64,000 nt of DNA, from assembly GCF_014898055.3 (NCBI RefSeq), contig NW_023600993.1:20967048-21031047 (forward strand). Reading direction: 5' to 3'. Below the pieces are notes generated by a model. The model was not told where the DNA came from. It saw nothing but the letters and a program-made list of their open reading frames with translations, and ran no database searches. Position 1 is the first letter of the stretch; every line of letters begins with the position of its first letter. Both the position numbers and the translations under genes were made by a program. Below are positions 1-12,039 of the stretch, in pieces. The stretch comes from Talpa occidentalis (Eukaryota; Chordata; Mammalia; Eulipotyphla; Talpidae).

Positions 1-769
1 GAAATTGCTAGTGATTTTAATTTTTTTTTAAGTATTATGTCAGAATTTCCCTTTGGAATTTGAAAATCAGAGTGATTGTTGCCACTCCCTAAACATTCAT
101 TGGGAGATAGTTCTGCAATTTTCGAACATGAAAACTTTCTTGAATAACAGTTTGAATGTTTTCGTTCCCAGTTCATTTCCCTACTGAAAAGTTGACATAA
201 GAATGTTGGGATTTAATACTGAATAGTATCGGGTATTTTAAACTCTTTCAAAGTAAAAAGAATGAAGTGATTTTGAGGAAAAACATCAAATTTCTATTTA
301 CTGCTCAATGAATAGTCAGGATGTATTGTATCCAATTTGAGTTTTTGAGCTTCTTTTTGTACAGTTTTAACTATTAGTTAAAATTGATTGTTCATTACAA
401 ATGTTATTATTACAGGTCTTCAAAAGAACAAGGAGAATACAGCAAAGCTTATGCTATCGTGTAATTACTATTAGATTTCACTCGGTCCTTTTATAGGTGT
501 AAAATGCATTATGGGGCTTCAATGATCTTTTTTATTTATCTTGAAATATTTTGCTGTTTTATCATTATTCATCACTTATTTACAACTATGTTAAAAAGAC
601 TAAAATAATAAATAGAAAAATTATGGGATCATTTAAAAAGATAATACAATGGTGAAATTTATCATCACTAAACTATTCTCCCATTGGCTAAGGTGTCTCT
701 CTTTCTTTCTCTTTCATACACATACCCCTCTCCCCAAATATCCTTATTAGCTCAAATGGTAGAGAACAT

Positions 770-900
770 CATTATTATTTCCTAAACATTGTTCTAGGAG
801 CTTCATTTATGTAGATTATATTATTTTAATCTCACAATATACTAATAAAATATTATTATTCCTTGTTCATAAATAAACTAAGGATGTGAGAACATATATT
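770..900 (-). repeat. MIR remnant
   Basis: Diverged version of the reverse MIR core: a 'cctaaacattgttctaggag' block is followed by 'ttaatctcacaa' and a degraded 'ataaactaagg' segment that corresponds to the MIR 'gaggaaactgagg' block. Recognised from memory of the consensus; the ends are approximate. Confidence 0.55.
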
Positions 901-1743
901 GTTTTATATCTTATGTTCCTAGTATATAACTATTGCCATATAAATGTAGTATGTGCTTTTATATAATGAATTACATTGATTTGTTTACATAAAAATATTT
1001 TTTTCTCCAGTCATAGTTTTGAATAAAACACATGTGCATTTATAAATTAAAAATAATATTGAACACCTAATGCATGTAAAACATGATCCCTGCTTTTGAG
1101 GCACATTCTAGTCTTTCAGAGTACTCAGACATATGTAGACTAACCATAATATAAGGAAGTTCTGTGACCCGAGAGGAAAATGGATTTGTAAAAGAAGTTG
1201 GTATTTTTCCTATTTGGAGCAGTCAGCTGAGATGACAGATGATCTTACCCATTCATAATGGAGAGAAAGTGTATGCCAGAAGAAAGGATTATTTCAAGAA
1301 TACAACTGAAAATAGAAGACAGTTTATATGTGGCCAGATAATTATAAGTATAAATAAAATCTACTGTGGATTTCCAAGTTTTATGCTAATAACTTTTTTC
1401 TACTGAAAAATTTGCTATTAGATACTAGGCATTTATTTGCTAATATTCATGGATATTTGTTCTGTTTGTTTTATATGTTCATTGTGAATTATAGTCCTAT
1501 ATTTATAAATTGTACTTCTTTGTATTTTTCTTTCATTTTAAATATAACCCTAAAACTTTATTTTTAATGTCCATGCTTCATTGCCATATTAGTTTATAAA
1601 ACATATTTATGAATAAATATATCCATATTATCCGGTTATCTAAATGAATAATTTTTAAAATGCCTTGCTTATCATGCAAAAATTTTTTCCTGATGCACAT
1701 GCTTTTAAGCATACATACCAAAGAACACATACAAAACTAATTT

Positions 1744-2008
1744 TTTTTTAAGATTTTATTTTATTTATACAAGAACCGGGGTACAGGCCAGAGGTGCGGG
1801 AGGGTGAGAGGATTCACCAGAGACAGAGCGGGGAACAGAACAGGCAGACTGACCGAAATACACTGCTGAGGGGAGCAGCGGGTGAGACAGGAGAGGTCTG
1901 CTCGCCATGTGGGTTTCTCCGAAGTCGGCGGGGATCGAACATGCACTGCAGAGGCTGTGGACAGCTTCACAGCACTGTGCTCAACTGCCTGCGCCACCAG
2001 AGAGACCC
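1744..2008 (-). mobile_element. tRNA-derived SINE, subfamily B
   Basis: Inverted copy: it opens with a T-run and an ATTTATAC tail, continues through the 'gaaccggggtacaggccaga' block, and ends in the complement of the tRNA-like head (gcgccaccagagagaccc). The flanking repeat AAAACTAATT occurs on both sides (about 1734-1743 and 2010-2019) and is the target-site duplication. Short open frames on both strands here are shadows of the SINE. Confidence 0.93.
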
Positions 2009-2149
2009 AAAAAACTAATTTTCTACATTATATTTGATTGATAATTATTCTGGCTTTAGGAGGAGTACAATAAGAAAAATCCTCATTCTTACTGACTCTT
2101 TCTGTGAGGCACTGCTTGACAGCTCAGAGAAAGGGAAGTGGCAGACATC

Positions 2150-2375
2150 CTGGAAAGATTAGGGTCTTGCAGTCACGTGGGTCTGGCTCCACAGCATGAT
2201 CTCAGGCAAGGTATTTAACTTGTCTTAGTCTAAACTTCCTCAGCTGTGAAGTGGGAATGGATTACATACATTGCAGGAATTTCATGAGGACTAAGTATCT
2301 GTTTATATAAAGTTTTTATCCCACATCTGGCACATAGTAGCTGTGCAAGTGGAGGTAACTGGGATTTAATTCTTG
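2150..2375 (+). repeat. MIR element
   Basis: Ordered blocks of the MIR consensus are visible: 'tcaggcaaggtatttaactt', then 'cttcctcagctgtgaagtgg', then 'ctggcacatagtagctg'. This is an ancient mammalian tRNA-derived SINE and is not coding, although a 70-codon reverse frame crosses it. Confidence 0.8.
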
Positions 2376-2872
2376 ATTCTGTATAGTCCAAAGCATACAA
2401 GCTGACCAGACCCTGATATAGGTATGTGTTGCTTAACAACATAAATTAGTTGACAGAGAACATATATGCCAGTGGTAGGTGTGTGTTGAACTGTACCATC
2501 TAGCTTTGTGTAATCACTCTCCATGACTGCAAGTGACTAAAGGACAAAATAACCTAAAAATGCATCTTTCAGAATGTATCCATGTCATTAAGAGATGCAT
2601 GACTGTAATCATATATACTAGATGCTAATTTTACATCCAGCCAGACAGTAAGATTTAAGGGAGGCAGGCTTGTCAGATTAGTATATGAATCCCTGGGTTG
2701 GATTGGATTACTCTCTAACCAACTCTGGAAAGTTCACTTTATTTGCATTTTGGTCAAAATAACCTCTGGAAACACATATCAGAGTATAAGAAAATAATAA
2801 TTGTGTAATTTAGCACGTATTTGAACAGGAGTATAGGCATTTTTGAAGCAGCCATGCTTTATTATTTTGCAG

Positions 2873-2919
2873 ATGAATCCAAAGCAGATGCTGAAGTTGG
2901 TGCAGTGGCCAAGAAAAGG
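2873..2919 (+). CDS. Internal coding exon of an unidentified gene (exon a)
   Basis: A 47-nt exon between the acceptor 'ttattttgcag' and the donor 'gggtaagc'. Only the frame that starts with a split codon (two bases, then GAA TCC AAA...) matches the phase of the following exons. It reads ESKADAEVGAVAKKR and ends in phase 0. The composition is charged and basic at the end, which is consistent with a nuclear or disordered segment. The next exon is 21.6 kb downstream. An ATG also lies at the first base of the exon in another frame, but that frame would leave a split codon that does not match exon b. I do not recognise the product. Confidence 0.6.
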
Positions 2920-4134
2920 GTAAGCTCATGCTTAATTATATAAAATATACAGACTTCAAATTCCACTTGATTAATACTATTTTAAAAGAAAATGAAATTA
3001 ATATTTAAAACATAAATGACAATTTTTGTCTCTGTGTTACTGAGTATATATGTTTCCATTTTAGGTTGATACTAGAAATTTCATATTTGTGATTATATAT
3101 ATCAGTGTGTTATAGAATTACCAATAGAAATTAAAACAATAGAAAATCTCAAGTTAAAAAAAGATGGTTTTATATAATTATAATATATATTATGTATCTT
3201 CTACATGCTCTTATATGTTAATTTAATTTTTTATAAATTATGTTATTGTAGTGGAAAATTTTAATAATTAAAACTCAAGTCTAATGTGTACTTTACCTTA
3301 AAGTTAAGAACAATGTCAGCACTTGAATGCATTTGCTAAACCTAGGATCCTTTTAATGAAATTTTGTAAAGGTGACAGCATTTTGAAAGAATTTTAAAAT
3401 TTTAACACATTTTTCTATAGACTGCATGCAGGGAGATATTGAACTCCACTTGCAGAAAAAATTATGATAATATTATAGCATGAACCTTCAGATTTTCCTC
3501 AAATGGCAATATTATTAACAGGATACTACTGACAAAAAGTCCATGCTTAGAACAAATTCTTCTGAACAAATAATATGTTGTTGTCTTAAGAAAAAAAATT
3601 GTGATCGAAAGGAAAACCTACTCTGTGATATTTCATGTGTGGAGTGGCGGGGTTGGTGCACTAGGGACCCGGGGAGGTTGAGTAGTTACCTGGGGGAACA
3701 TAAAAGAGATTTGGGCACAAGCTTATGGATGAACAAGCAATGAAGTGGCAACATTTTGGTATTCTGAATATGTACATTGTGTGAGTCCTTTTAAAATCAG
3801 ACTTTGTTGTATTCTTTTGCTTTTTGACTTACTAAAGGGATCTGGACTTTTCACTGGCTAAGTAATATTGATATGCCTTTGCAGAAAGGAATTCAATATC
3901 ACAGAGGACAAGGTTGCCCTTTGAAAAAGAAAGTAAATAGGACTGTGTGTATGTCAAAAGTTTTGGACAGGAGGAAGATATGAGGTAGCACAGTGTTGGT
4001 AATGTGGATGGAATTGTTTATTTCAGGCTCTGCTGAAGGAAATATAGAATAAAAGTTTTAAGTGTAATAACTAACATTTCTATATATTGCTTTATTTTTA
4101 CCAGCAATTCAGAGTGAAGGCAGTATTGTCCCTC

Positions 4135-4428
4135 AGATAGTGCTATTCACAGTGTTCATGGACCAGAGTTGGTCTGTGAATTATTTGTTGTTTATATGCC
4201 ATGGAGAAATACAAAAAATGAGAGTAACCATTTACAATCTTTTATAGTAATTTGACAGGGTAATTTTTAATCTGTTGAATATAATAATAAAATGGTCCTT
4301 GTATTTTGTATGTCTTTTTCTTTTATTTCATTTTTTTCTTAGTGACTATATTTTGTAAAAGTATTGATTTTGGACAGATGTAATAGGGGAAAGCTGGTAC
4401 TATATCACAAATAGTTTGAAAGACACTG
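4135..4428. mobile_element. Old hAT-type non-autonomous DNA transposon remnant
   Basis: The right end reads 'atagtttgaaagacactg', close to the hAT terminal repeat GTTTGAGAAACACTG. The left part has 'cagtgttcatggaccagagt', which resembles its inverted partner plus the 'ggtccatggacca' block common in mammalian hAT MITEs. The body is AT-rich and diverged, so it is an ancient fossil. The family name is not assigned. Confidence 0.55.
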
Positions 4429-5624
4429 TCATTTGACATAGTTCAGGAATTTGTGGGAGTGTTTGGGTTGTAGTAATTCTGAAGGCATTTTTATTCAACA
4501 AAGAACTAAGAACATGAGATGTTCTGCATTGCACGGAAGAAAACTGTATAACAAGAGCTGTCTAATATTTGGCATGAATTTTGAATGCCCTGCTGGACTC
4601 AACAAACTACAAATATAATTGTATAGTGATTTAATACACAATAATACTGAAACATAACATGTTAGGCAGAAGGCCAAGGAATTTAGAAGGCTTATTATGG
4701 AGAGGGAAGCTGAAATGGAATAAATACACTGTTCTTGATATCACTGAATAATTTACTTATTCTCTACTCAATATATTACAACATTTTCAGCTATATATTT
4801 AACTGTAAAGATAGAATTACAATTACTAAGAAACAACAGCAAACATTTACAAATATGTAACAAAAGATGTCATATGCCTTTTAAGTCTTAAATGAAATAT
4901 TACTAAATGAACAAATACATGAAATGTATTTACCTCACTGAATTAAAAAATAAACATTAAATATATTGGCACCCTTTATATTTTTAAATAGTTTATAATG
5001 AGAAGAAATTATAAACATTACATATTGAAGTTATTTTTGAATAGTGTTTTGTTCAGTAGGTTGTATTTGAATATTCTCACTCTAATACTGTACCCCATAG
5101 TCTATCTGAAAATTCTTTATTACATCTTATATTACTGTTTCTTTTTTTCATTTTCTTATCAAGATACTATTCTCTGATTTTTGTTCTTCAATCATCCCGT
5201 ATCTTAGCACTGAGAATTTATTTCCTCAGAGGGAATTATTTGCCAAGTCCATTTGAGAGAATATAATAATTCAGCAATCTATAATTTATTTTGGAATATT
5301 ATCTCCATTTTAATGAATTTATTTTTACTCATCATACATAAATAACTGATTTGTTACTACTTAACCTAGAAGTAGTTTCTATTCTTTTGTCTACCCCTGC
5401 TTCTGTTGGTACACTTTCCTACAGCTCCTATACACAATGACTGTGACCACCTTAGTTTAAGCTTATATAAATTTCATCTTATATCCAAACTTTTTTTTAA
5501 TGTTAGATAACTAAAATTTTTTTATTATGTCTCGACTCCAAATACTATTTTGTCAGTCCCTTGATAACTCTTGATGTGTTATGACAACCCTTAGGGTGTG
5601 GTCATCATTATAAGGTCAAAAGTT

Positions 5625-5909
5625 TATTTTTTTTAAAGAAAATTTTATTTATGCCTACAAGAACTGGGGTCTAAGACAGAGAATGGGGGCGGGGAGGGCG
5701 TTATTAAGAGGATTCACTGGAGACAGAGTGGGATGCAGAACGGGGGGATTTACTGAAATACACTGCTGAGGGGAGCGGCAGATGAAACAGGAATGGTCTG
5801 TGCTATGTGGGTCAGCTCCCTGGCCAGGGATTGAACTGGTCCTCTAGTAGTGGCTGCAGATAGCTTCATAGTGCTGAGACTTAACCCCTTGGCCACCAGG
5901 GGGCCCCCA
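5625..5909 (-). mobile_element. tRNA-derived SINE, subfamily B (diverged)
   Basis: Inverted copy with a T-rich tail, 'atgcctacaagaactggggt', and a terminal 'ggccaccagggggccccc'. The duplication TCAAAAGTT flanks it at 5616-5624 and 5913-5921. It is more diverged than the subfamily A copies. Confidence 0.9.
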
Positions 5910-6228
5910 GTATCAAAAGTTCTACTATCACATCCACAGAGGTAAAAGAGGGAAAGAAGTACAAATACTTTGGAAAAGAAATTTACTGTAAAAGAAAATG
6001 CGAATTTTAAACTGCACATGTCACTTTATTCACATTCCACTAGCCAAAATTTAATAACCTGCTCATACCCAGTAGCAAGTTGGGTACTGAGACAAGATCC
6101 ACTTCTAACTGAGCCAATGAGGCGGGAGAATTCTAAAAGGGATTGCTACAATAGGGTTTAAGCTTGTTAAAAGGCAGAAAAGGAGCCTAGATTCTGGGTT
6201 AAAGTTAGTGATTTAAGAGTTTTATTTC

Positions 6229-6526
6229 GGGCCTCCCCGGTGGCGCAGCGGTTGAGCGCTGGGTTGCGAAGCTGCCCGCAGTCTACGCGGTGCCAGTTCC
6301 ATCCCCGGTTGCTCCCCGGCCACCAGAGGAGGGTCCCACATGGCGCGCAGACCTCTCCTGCCGCCCGCTGCTCCCCTCAGCAGTGTACTTCGGTCCTTCT
6401 GCCTGCTCTGCTCCCCGCTCTGGCTCTGGTGAATTCTCTCACCCTCCCGTGCTTCTGACTGTACCCAGTGCTTGTATGTATAAACAAACAAACAAATAAA
6501 TAAATAAATCTTTAAAAAAAAAAAGC
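6229..6526 (+). mobile_element. tRNA-derived SINE, subfamily A (full length)
   Basis: Full-length copy in plus orientation. It begins GGGCCTCCCCGGTGGCGCAG (the A-box-like part of the tRNA head). A B-box-like 'gttccatcccc' follows, then the GC-rich body, the 'tgactgtacccagtgcttgt' block, and a tail of AAAT repeats, TCTTT and an A-run. The target duplication GTTTTATTTC occurs at 6219-6228 and 6527-6536. Confidence 0.96.
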
Positions 6527-6572
6527 GTTTTATTTCAAGATAGAGAATGGCATGCTTCAAAAATGTGTTATA

Positions 6573-6900
6573 TATACCATGGAATATTACTCAGCATTCG
6601 AAAAAGATAAACACATGCAATTTGCAGCAACATGGATGGAGCTGGAAGGGATCATGCTCAGCGAAATAAGCCAGAAAGAAAAAGAAAAATACCGGATGGT
6701 CTCACTCATAGCAGGAATCTAGAAAACTTAAATAAGGGACCAGGAAAATGAATAACTATAAGAAAGTGAAAATCAAAATCAACAAAAACTATGAACCAGA
6801 GACACTTTTTGGGGGGTGGGGGGCAGGAGGGGAGGGATTGGTGTCAGAATGGGGGGGTTGCAATTGTATGGGGAATATAAAAATAAAATTTATTATTAAA
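6573..6900 (+). mobile_element. 5'-truncated L1 3' end
   Basis: Begins 'tataccatggaatattactc', the well-known end of L1 ORF2, with 'acatggatggagctggaagg' and the 'gaaataagccag' block. A G-rich 3' UTR segment follows (about 6808-6855), and then a poly(A) tail after an AATAAA. A perfect 14-bp duplication (AAAAATGTGTTATA) flanks it at 6559-6572 and 6901-6914. This is a clean retrotransposition product of an L1 lineage that was active fairly recently. Confidence 0.93.
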
Positions 6901-6944
6901 AAAAATGTGTTATAAAAAGGGGTCACTAGATCTGAAAAACATTA

Positions 6945-7070
6945 ACACAGACTCTTTCATTTGACCCTCACAATTTCCAGTTGGAAATAGGTCTTACCAT
7001 TGTCGTTATTACAGAGACTGACCCAGAGTTGTCAAGTGACTGACAAAATAATATTAGAGCCAGGGTATGG
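6945..7070 (-). repeat. MIR remnant
   Basis: Reverse MIR blocks: 'tttgaccctcacaattt', 'accattgtcgttattacaga' and 'agttgtcaagtgactgac' in consensus order. Diverged. Confidence 0.65.
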
Positions 7071-7859
7071 ATCCATTTCTGGTGGTCCACAGTACCACAA
7101 CTTCCATTTCCAGTTCTTTGACTTTCTAAATCAGATACTGAATTACTTACTAGTATATAAATCATGTATTATGTTTGATTCTTCAATAATTTTGAACTTA
7201 ATGCTTATGAATGGATACATTTTAAAACAATTCTTCATCTGTATATTGCTTTCATTACAAAGCATTTTCACAAACATTGTTTTTCACTTCAGACCCTTGG
7301 GCAAAAGGCAGAACATGATAACACAGTGCATGCTCTGAAAGGGATTTGGCCATTGCTGTGCATCGAGTGTGCAAAAGAAGCACACTCTTCTTCTCTAATA
7401 AAATTTTAGGAAAAGAGAGTCTTACTGGATTTATGCAAATAAAAACACTGACATGGGAAATATGAATACTTACTAAAAGTAAACATTTTTGGTGTGTCAG
7501 AGAAAGAGAAAGCAAATGTTTAGTTATGTTCATAAAATCTTGTAATTTACAACTGCTATAGATCATAGCTCAAAAATAGAGATGTTTTCTAATAAAAGTA
7601 AAACAAAATATTTCAAACAGACAGTTAAAATGATATTCGTCCACCATAGTTCCTTAGTCTGAGTTTTCCTTAGGTCCTATTAAGGATTGGCAAGCTAGGC
7701 CCATAATACAGTTTAAGTGTTAATTTCATTTAATAAGATAGATTTTATTCTTCTGTGCAGTTTGGATCTGTGGATACTAAACAGAATATTTTTAAATACT
7801 GTTTTATAAAAAAATATAGATCAACAAAGGAAAGCTATTGATGTGAAAGCAAAAGATAA

Positions 7860-7985
7860 TAATAGTGTGATGTATTAGTGCCTATAAAGTGCCAAGAACT
7901 ACATATGTTATTTCATGTAATTCCAGCAACAATTGGGTGATACATTCATTATTGTCTCTGGTTTATGAATAAAGATTATAGTCAT
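7860..7985 (-). repeat. MIR remnant
   Basis: Contains 'tataaagtgccaagaactac', 'atttcatgtaattccagcaa' and 'tctctggtttatgaataaag', which match the reverse MIR core in order. Confidence 0.6.
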
Positions 7986-8336
7986 CGGAATGGTCACCAC
8001 TGCCTTAAACACAGTGTAAACGTGGATGATAAAAGGGAATAATTATTTCTCCAGCCCTTTATCCAGGCTAATCTAAGTAGTCTAAATTGTATTTATTTAT
8101 ATAAACAAATGTGCATATGTACATGCATAAATACTTTGTGGTTATTTTGTTTTTACAACAATAAGATAAGTTATTCCATGGATTTAACTACCTAGATTAC
8201 TATATGCTGATCTGTTTTTAACATCTTCATAGCATACTATATCAGCTATATCAGTTTTAGTTAACTAGCTTTATGTTGATGAATCTGTGGGTGTTTTTAT
8301 GTTGTTTGTGTTTTGCTGATGCCTTAATATATATCC

Positions 8337-8351
8337 TTGTGTGTGTGTGTA

Positions 8352-8408
<57 letters not shown>
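8337..8408. repeat. (TG)n(TA)n compound microsatellite
   Basis: About 32 bases of TG repeat with one interruption run straight into about 40 bases of uninterrupted TA/AT repeat. It is likely to vary in length between individuals. The ORFs predicted over it are artefacts of the simple repeat. Confidence 0.97.
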
Positions 8409-8409
<1 letters not shown>

Positions 8410-8819
8410 CTCACATTTTTGCTGTTCTACAGGATTGAATCCCAAAGTAGGATTGCTAGATCAAAGCTGGTAACAGTGTCACCAATGTCCCTTGAATCAT
8501 GAAAACACCTTGAGGAATGAGTTGTTAAAGTTGTGTGGAAAGATGTAGATTGTCTCTACGACCCTTCCTGCTTTAATATTCCAGGAACTATAAAATATTT
8601 TTAGTAGCTGAATAAATACTTTCAGAATGTCAAAGGACTTGTGCAGGTCAGAGTAAATATCTGAGTCAATTAGCTCTAGAAATAAATTTAAAAAATAAGG
8701 AAAGAATGAAAATAATGTACAAGGAAGACAAGTGGATTAGCTGATGGTGTGGCCTATTGTTTATTCTGAAAGACATTTGAATATGTATATGCTTAGGAAA
8801 AGCATATTGTGCAGGAGAG

Positions 8820-9045
8820 AGTATAAACTTATGAATGAGTCAAATCTGCCTTCAGGATCTTGTTCTGCTATGTAGTTGTTGTATAACCATAGGCAAGTTA
8901 ACACCTCTGTACCTCATTCAATTAATTTCTGAAGAAGAAGAATAATAATGACATTTTATAATTGTTATAAAGGTTAATGTGAAAAGAAATTATCATAGCA
9001 TATAGTTACTATATTTTAGCATGCACTTGTTTAATAAATGCTAGT
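8820..9045 (+). repeat. MIR element
   Basis: Sense MIR blocks: 'tgtataaccataggcaagtt', 'acctctgtacctcattc', and a region of AATAATAATG. Diverged but in order. Confidence 0.65.
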
Positions 9046-9167
9046 ACTTTTCCCCTTAGGAGGAGATAGGAAGTAAGGATTTAAATCAGGCTTGTAATAA
9101 CATCATTGTTCCATTAAATAATTAAGTCTTTTGTTCGTCTCACATTTTGATTATGATTTAATTTTTT

Positions 9168-9444
9168 TTCTTAAGATTTATTTATTTATTTATTTATTCA
9201 AGCACTGGGTACAGTCAGAAGCGCGGGAGGGTGAGAGAATTCACCAGAGCCAGAGCGGGGAGCAGAGCAGGCAGAAGGACCGAAGTACACTGCTGAGGGG
9301 AGCAGCGGGCAGCAGGAGAGGTCTGCGCACCATGTGGGACCCTCCTCAGGTGGCCGGGGAGCAGCCAGGGATCGAACTGGCGCTGCAGAGGCTGCCGGCA
9401 GCTTCGTAACCCAGCGCTCAACCACTGCACCACCGGGGAGGCCC
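9168..9444 (-). mobile_element. tRNA-derived SINE, subfamily A
   Basis: Inverted copy with tail ATTTATTTATTTATTTATTC, then 'aagcactgggtacagtcaga', ending in 'caccggggaggccc'. A 16-bp duplication TATGATTTAATTTTTT lies at 9152-9167 and 9445-9460. The long target duplication and clean ends indicate a young copy. Confidence 0.96.
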
Positions 9445-9573
9445 TATGATTTAATTTTTTAAAGTAGTAATGCTATAGCTGGAAAACATAATTTTTCAGA
9501 TCACCTAAATGCTTCACATTAATTAAGCCAATTCTTATTAAATGATGCATTTATTTAGTCATTTCTATATACA

Positions 9574-9640
9574 TATACACGCATATATGTGTGTATATAT
9601 GGGTACATGTATACACATACATTTTTATATATATTTATAA
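9574..9640. repeat. AT/GT-rich low-complexity tract
   Basis: Interrupted alternating purine-pyrimidine run (TATACATATACACGCATATA and similar). No coding content. Confidence 0.7.
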
Positions 9641-9765
9641 TACAATTTATTTATTTGCATTGCTTTATTCATAGAGTAAAGTGCCATTAATGTAATGTTT
9701 TCATTTATATAGTACATCAAACTTTTTCCCTAGTGTTTTGTGATTTTTTTTTTTACAGAGGCATG

Positions 9766-10050
9766 TTTTATTTATTTATTTGTTTGTTTGTTTGTTTGTT
9801 TATACATGCACTGGGTACAGTCAGAAGCGCGGGAGGGTGAGAGAATTCACCAGAGCCAGAGTGGGGAGCAGAGCAGGCAGAAGGACCGAAGTACACTGCT
9901 GAGGGGAGCAGCGGGCGGCAGGAGAGGTCTGCGTGCCAAGTGGGACCCTCCTCAGGAGGCCGGCGAGCAGCCGGGGATCGAACCGGTGCCGCAGAGGCCG
10001 CGGGCAGCTTCGCAACCCAGCGCTCAACTGCTGCGCCACCGGGGAAGCCC
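9766..10050 (-). mobile_element. tRNA-derived SINE, subfamily A
   Basis: Inverted copy. Its tail, read on the plus strand, is a (TTTG)n tract (about 9778-9800). It then runs through 'catgcactgggtacagtcag' and ends in 'gcgccaccggggaagccc'. The body is nearly the same as the other subfamily A copies. I could not define the target duplication cleanly. Confidence 0.93.
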
Positions 10051-10218
10051 TATTTTTATTATTTTTAAGATATTTTAAAATTAGGTAGAATTTGAGAAAA
10101 ATTACAGATATAAGACATCACTAGTTTTAATTTCATATTTGTAAGAGTAAATATTTTTAATAGTTTTACATTTTTTTCTGTGTATGTATAAATATGTACA
10201 AACAAATAATTATACTTT

Positions 10219-10459
10219 TGGGCCTCTCGTGGTGCAGCAGTTGAGCGCTGGGCTGTGAAGCTGCTTGCAGCCTCTTGCAGCACTGGTTCGATCCCCAGCT
10301 GCCGGCGAAGGTCCCACATGGCGCGCAGACCTCTCCTGCCATGCCCGCTGCTCCCCTCAGTAGTGAACTTCAGTCCTTCTGCCTGCTCTGCTCCCTGCTC
10401 TGGCTCTGGTGAATTCTCTCACCCTCCCACACTTCTGACTGTACCCAGTGCTTGCATAA

Positions 10460-10490
<31 letters not shown>

Positions 10491-10500
10491 ATCTTTTAAA
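10219..10500 (+). mobile_element. tRNA-derived SINE, subfamily A
   Basis: Plus-strand copy beginning GGGCCTCTCGTGGTGCAGCA with a B-box-like 'ggttcgatcccc'. The tail is a long (AAAT)n tract. A 15-bp duplication AAATAATTATACTTT flanks it at 10204-10218 and 10501-10515. Confidence 0.95.
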
Positions 10501-10559
10501 AAATAATTATACTTTATTAACAAAAATAGAATCAACTGAACTCTACTTTTCTCTCATTA

Positions 10560-10970
10560 TTTTGGATATTTTTTCAAATCAAAGATTTACCTAATCTTAT
10601 GTGGCTGCATAATACTCATTTTATCAAAGTGTCCTAACTTATTGAATATGCTCCTCAGGATTATTCTGAATTTGCAAAACTACAAATAACAATGCAGCAA
10701 AATCATTGTATTCAAATATCTTTAAACATTTGTGTAAATATTTCTAAAGGAAAAGTTAGTAGACATGACTTGTTCCTCCAAAGAACAAACACATTTAAAA
10801 TTTTGCAAAATAGCTAAACATGTTCCACCAAAACAACTAACTAAATAAAAAAATCACCAAACGTTATTGTACCTACACAAGTATCGTCATTTGCTTAAGG
10901 GACTGTCCAAACTGCCTTAACTTGCCAATTTTAGTTGTTACCAGTCTTTTTCTTTATAATTTGTTTTGCT
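10560..10970 (-). repeat. Probable old L1 fragment
   Basis: The text 'tgtggctgcataatactcat' and the following 'caaataacaatgcagcaaaa' resemble the antisense end of old mammalian L1 ('atggctgcatagtattccat...aataatgctgca'). Diverged; the ends are not certain. Confidence 0.5.
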
Positions 10971-11249
10971 TTATTTTAAATATAAAACAAATACATTAAT
11001 GTTAGGGGGAGAAATCAAGGAAAACAAAAGTGTATAAATTGGAAAGTTCAAATCATTCTCCCTGTCACCCAACCTCCAATATTTCACTGTATTCAAATAT
11101 AGAAATAAGCATCAAAAATAAATACATTTTAATACATTTCTGTAAAGATAGCAGCAAAGTAATTACTAGAAGAAGAATTGCTGGAGTAAAAGCTGTGGGT
11201 TCTTAAAAAAAATCTGATCATCAACACGAAAAATTAAGAAATTGTTTTG

Positions 11250-11545
11250 GATTGAAATAAACTAAGGTGGCGTAGCAACCAAATGGAATGTGAGATCCTG
11301 GCTTGAAATCCTGAAACAGTGAAAGGACATCAGTGGAAAAAATGGTGAAATTTGAATTAGGTCTCTAGTTTAGTTAATAGTGTTCTATACATGTTAATTC
11401 CCTGGTTTGATAATTATATTATGATTATGTCAAGGTTAGTATTAGGGAAAGCTGAGTAAAAGAAGTAGGGGAACTCTTGTGCTATTTATTGTCTCTATTA
11501 TTTTCTGTATGAAGGAAGTTATTTCAAAATAAAATTTAAAAAGTT
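11250..11545 (+). repeat. Old L1 3' end
   Basis: Blocks 'cctggtttgataattatatt', 'atgtcaaggttagtattagg', 'gaaagctgagtaaaagaagt', and a terminal 'atttcaaaataaaat' match the 3' ends of old L1M elements in order. Confidence 0.6.
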
Positions 11546-11559
11546 TAGTCAAATACTAG

Positions 11560-11880
11560 CAAGTTTCTCTGCAAAACACTTATATCTGAATACACTTATC
11601 AATGTGTATTGATTTTCCCACTATCTTGCCAGCTTTAGATACCATTAATCTTTGCATATTTGCCAAAATTTACAAGGGAATAGATACATCATTACTCTTT
11701 AATTTGATGGAACTTTTTATTACTTAGTGAGGTTCAGCATTTTTTATCTATTTTTGGACATTATATTTCTTCTGAAAAAGTATGTATTCATACCCTGCCC
11801 ATTTCTTTAATGGTTATTTTTTTTTGGATTGATTTGTAAGGTTCCCTCTTTAGTTACTACTATTTTTTCAATATATTGCA
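11560..11880 (-). repeat. Old L1 fragment, antisense
   Basis: Includes 'acttagtgaggttcagcatt', then 'ctgcccatttctttaatggt', which correspond to the antisense L1 text 'agtgaggttgagcatcttttc ... gcccattttttaattgggtt'. Confidence 0.6.
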
Positions 11881-12039
11881 AACATTTTTTCCAGTTTTCA
11901 TTTAAAATATTCTGTAGCTCTTTTGGTATACTTATATAGTGATTTTTTTTTCTTTTAGGGCTTTAATGGCAATGCTTTAAAGACTTTCATTAATATAGAA
12001 TGTTTATAGAATGAAATAAGACCAGTAGCTTACAACACA

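Larger units (their letters stand above)
1..2872. other. Partial intron of the plus-strand gene
   Basis: The stretch upstream of the first exon I can support is AT-rich, with no convincing long coding frame. It contains one MIR remnant near 770-900, one SINE at 1744-2008 and a second MIR near 2150-2375. It ends in a pyrimidine-containing tract and the AG acceptor at 2871-2872. A short weak exon-like segment near 421-463 is discussed under rejected items. The 5' part of the gene lies outside the window. Confidence 0.6.

Noticed and set aside
421..463. Exon-like segment after TTATTATTACAG
   Set aside because: Open in more than one frame and in one phase compatible with exon a, but the donor (GTGTAA) is poor and there is no other support. 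Not called.
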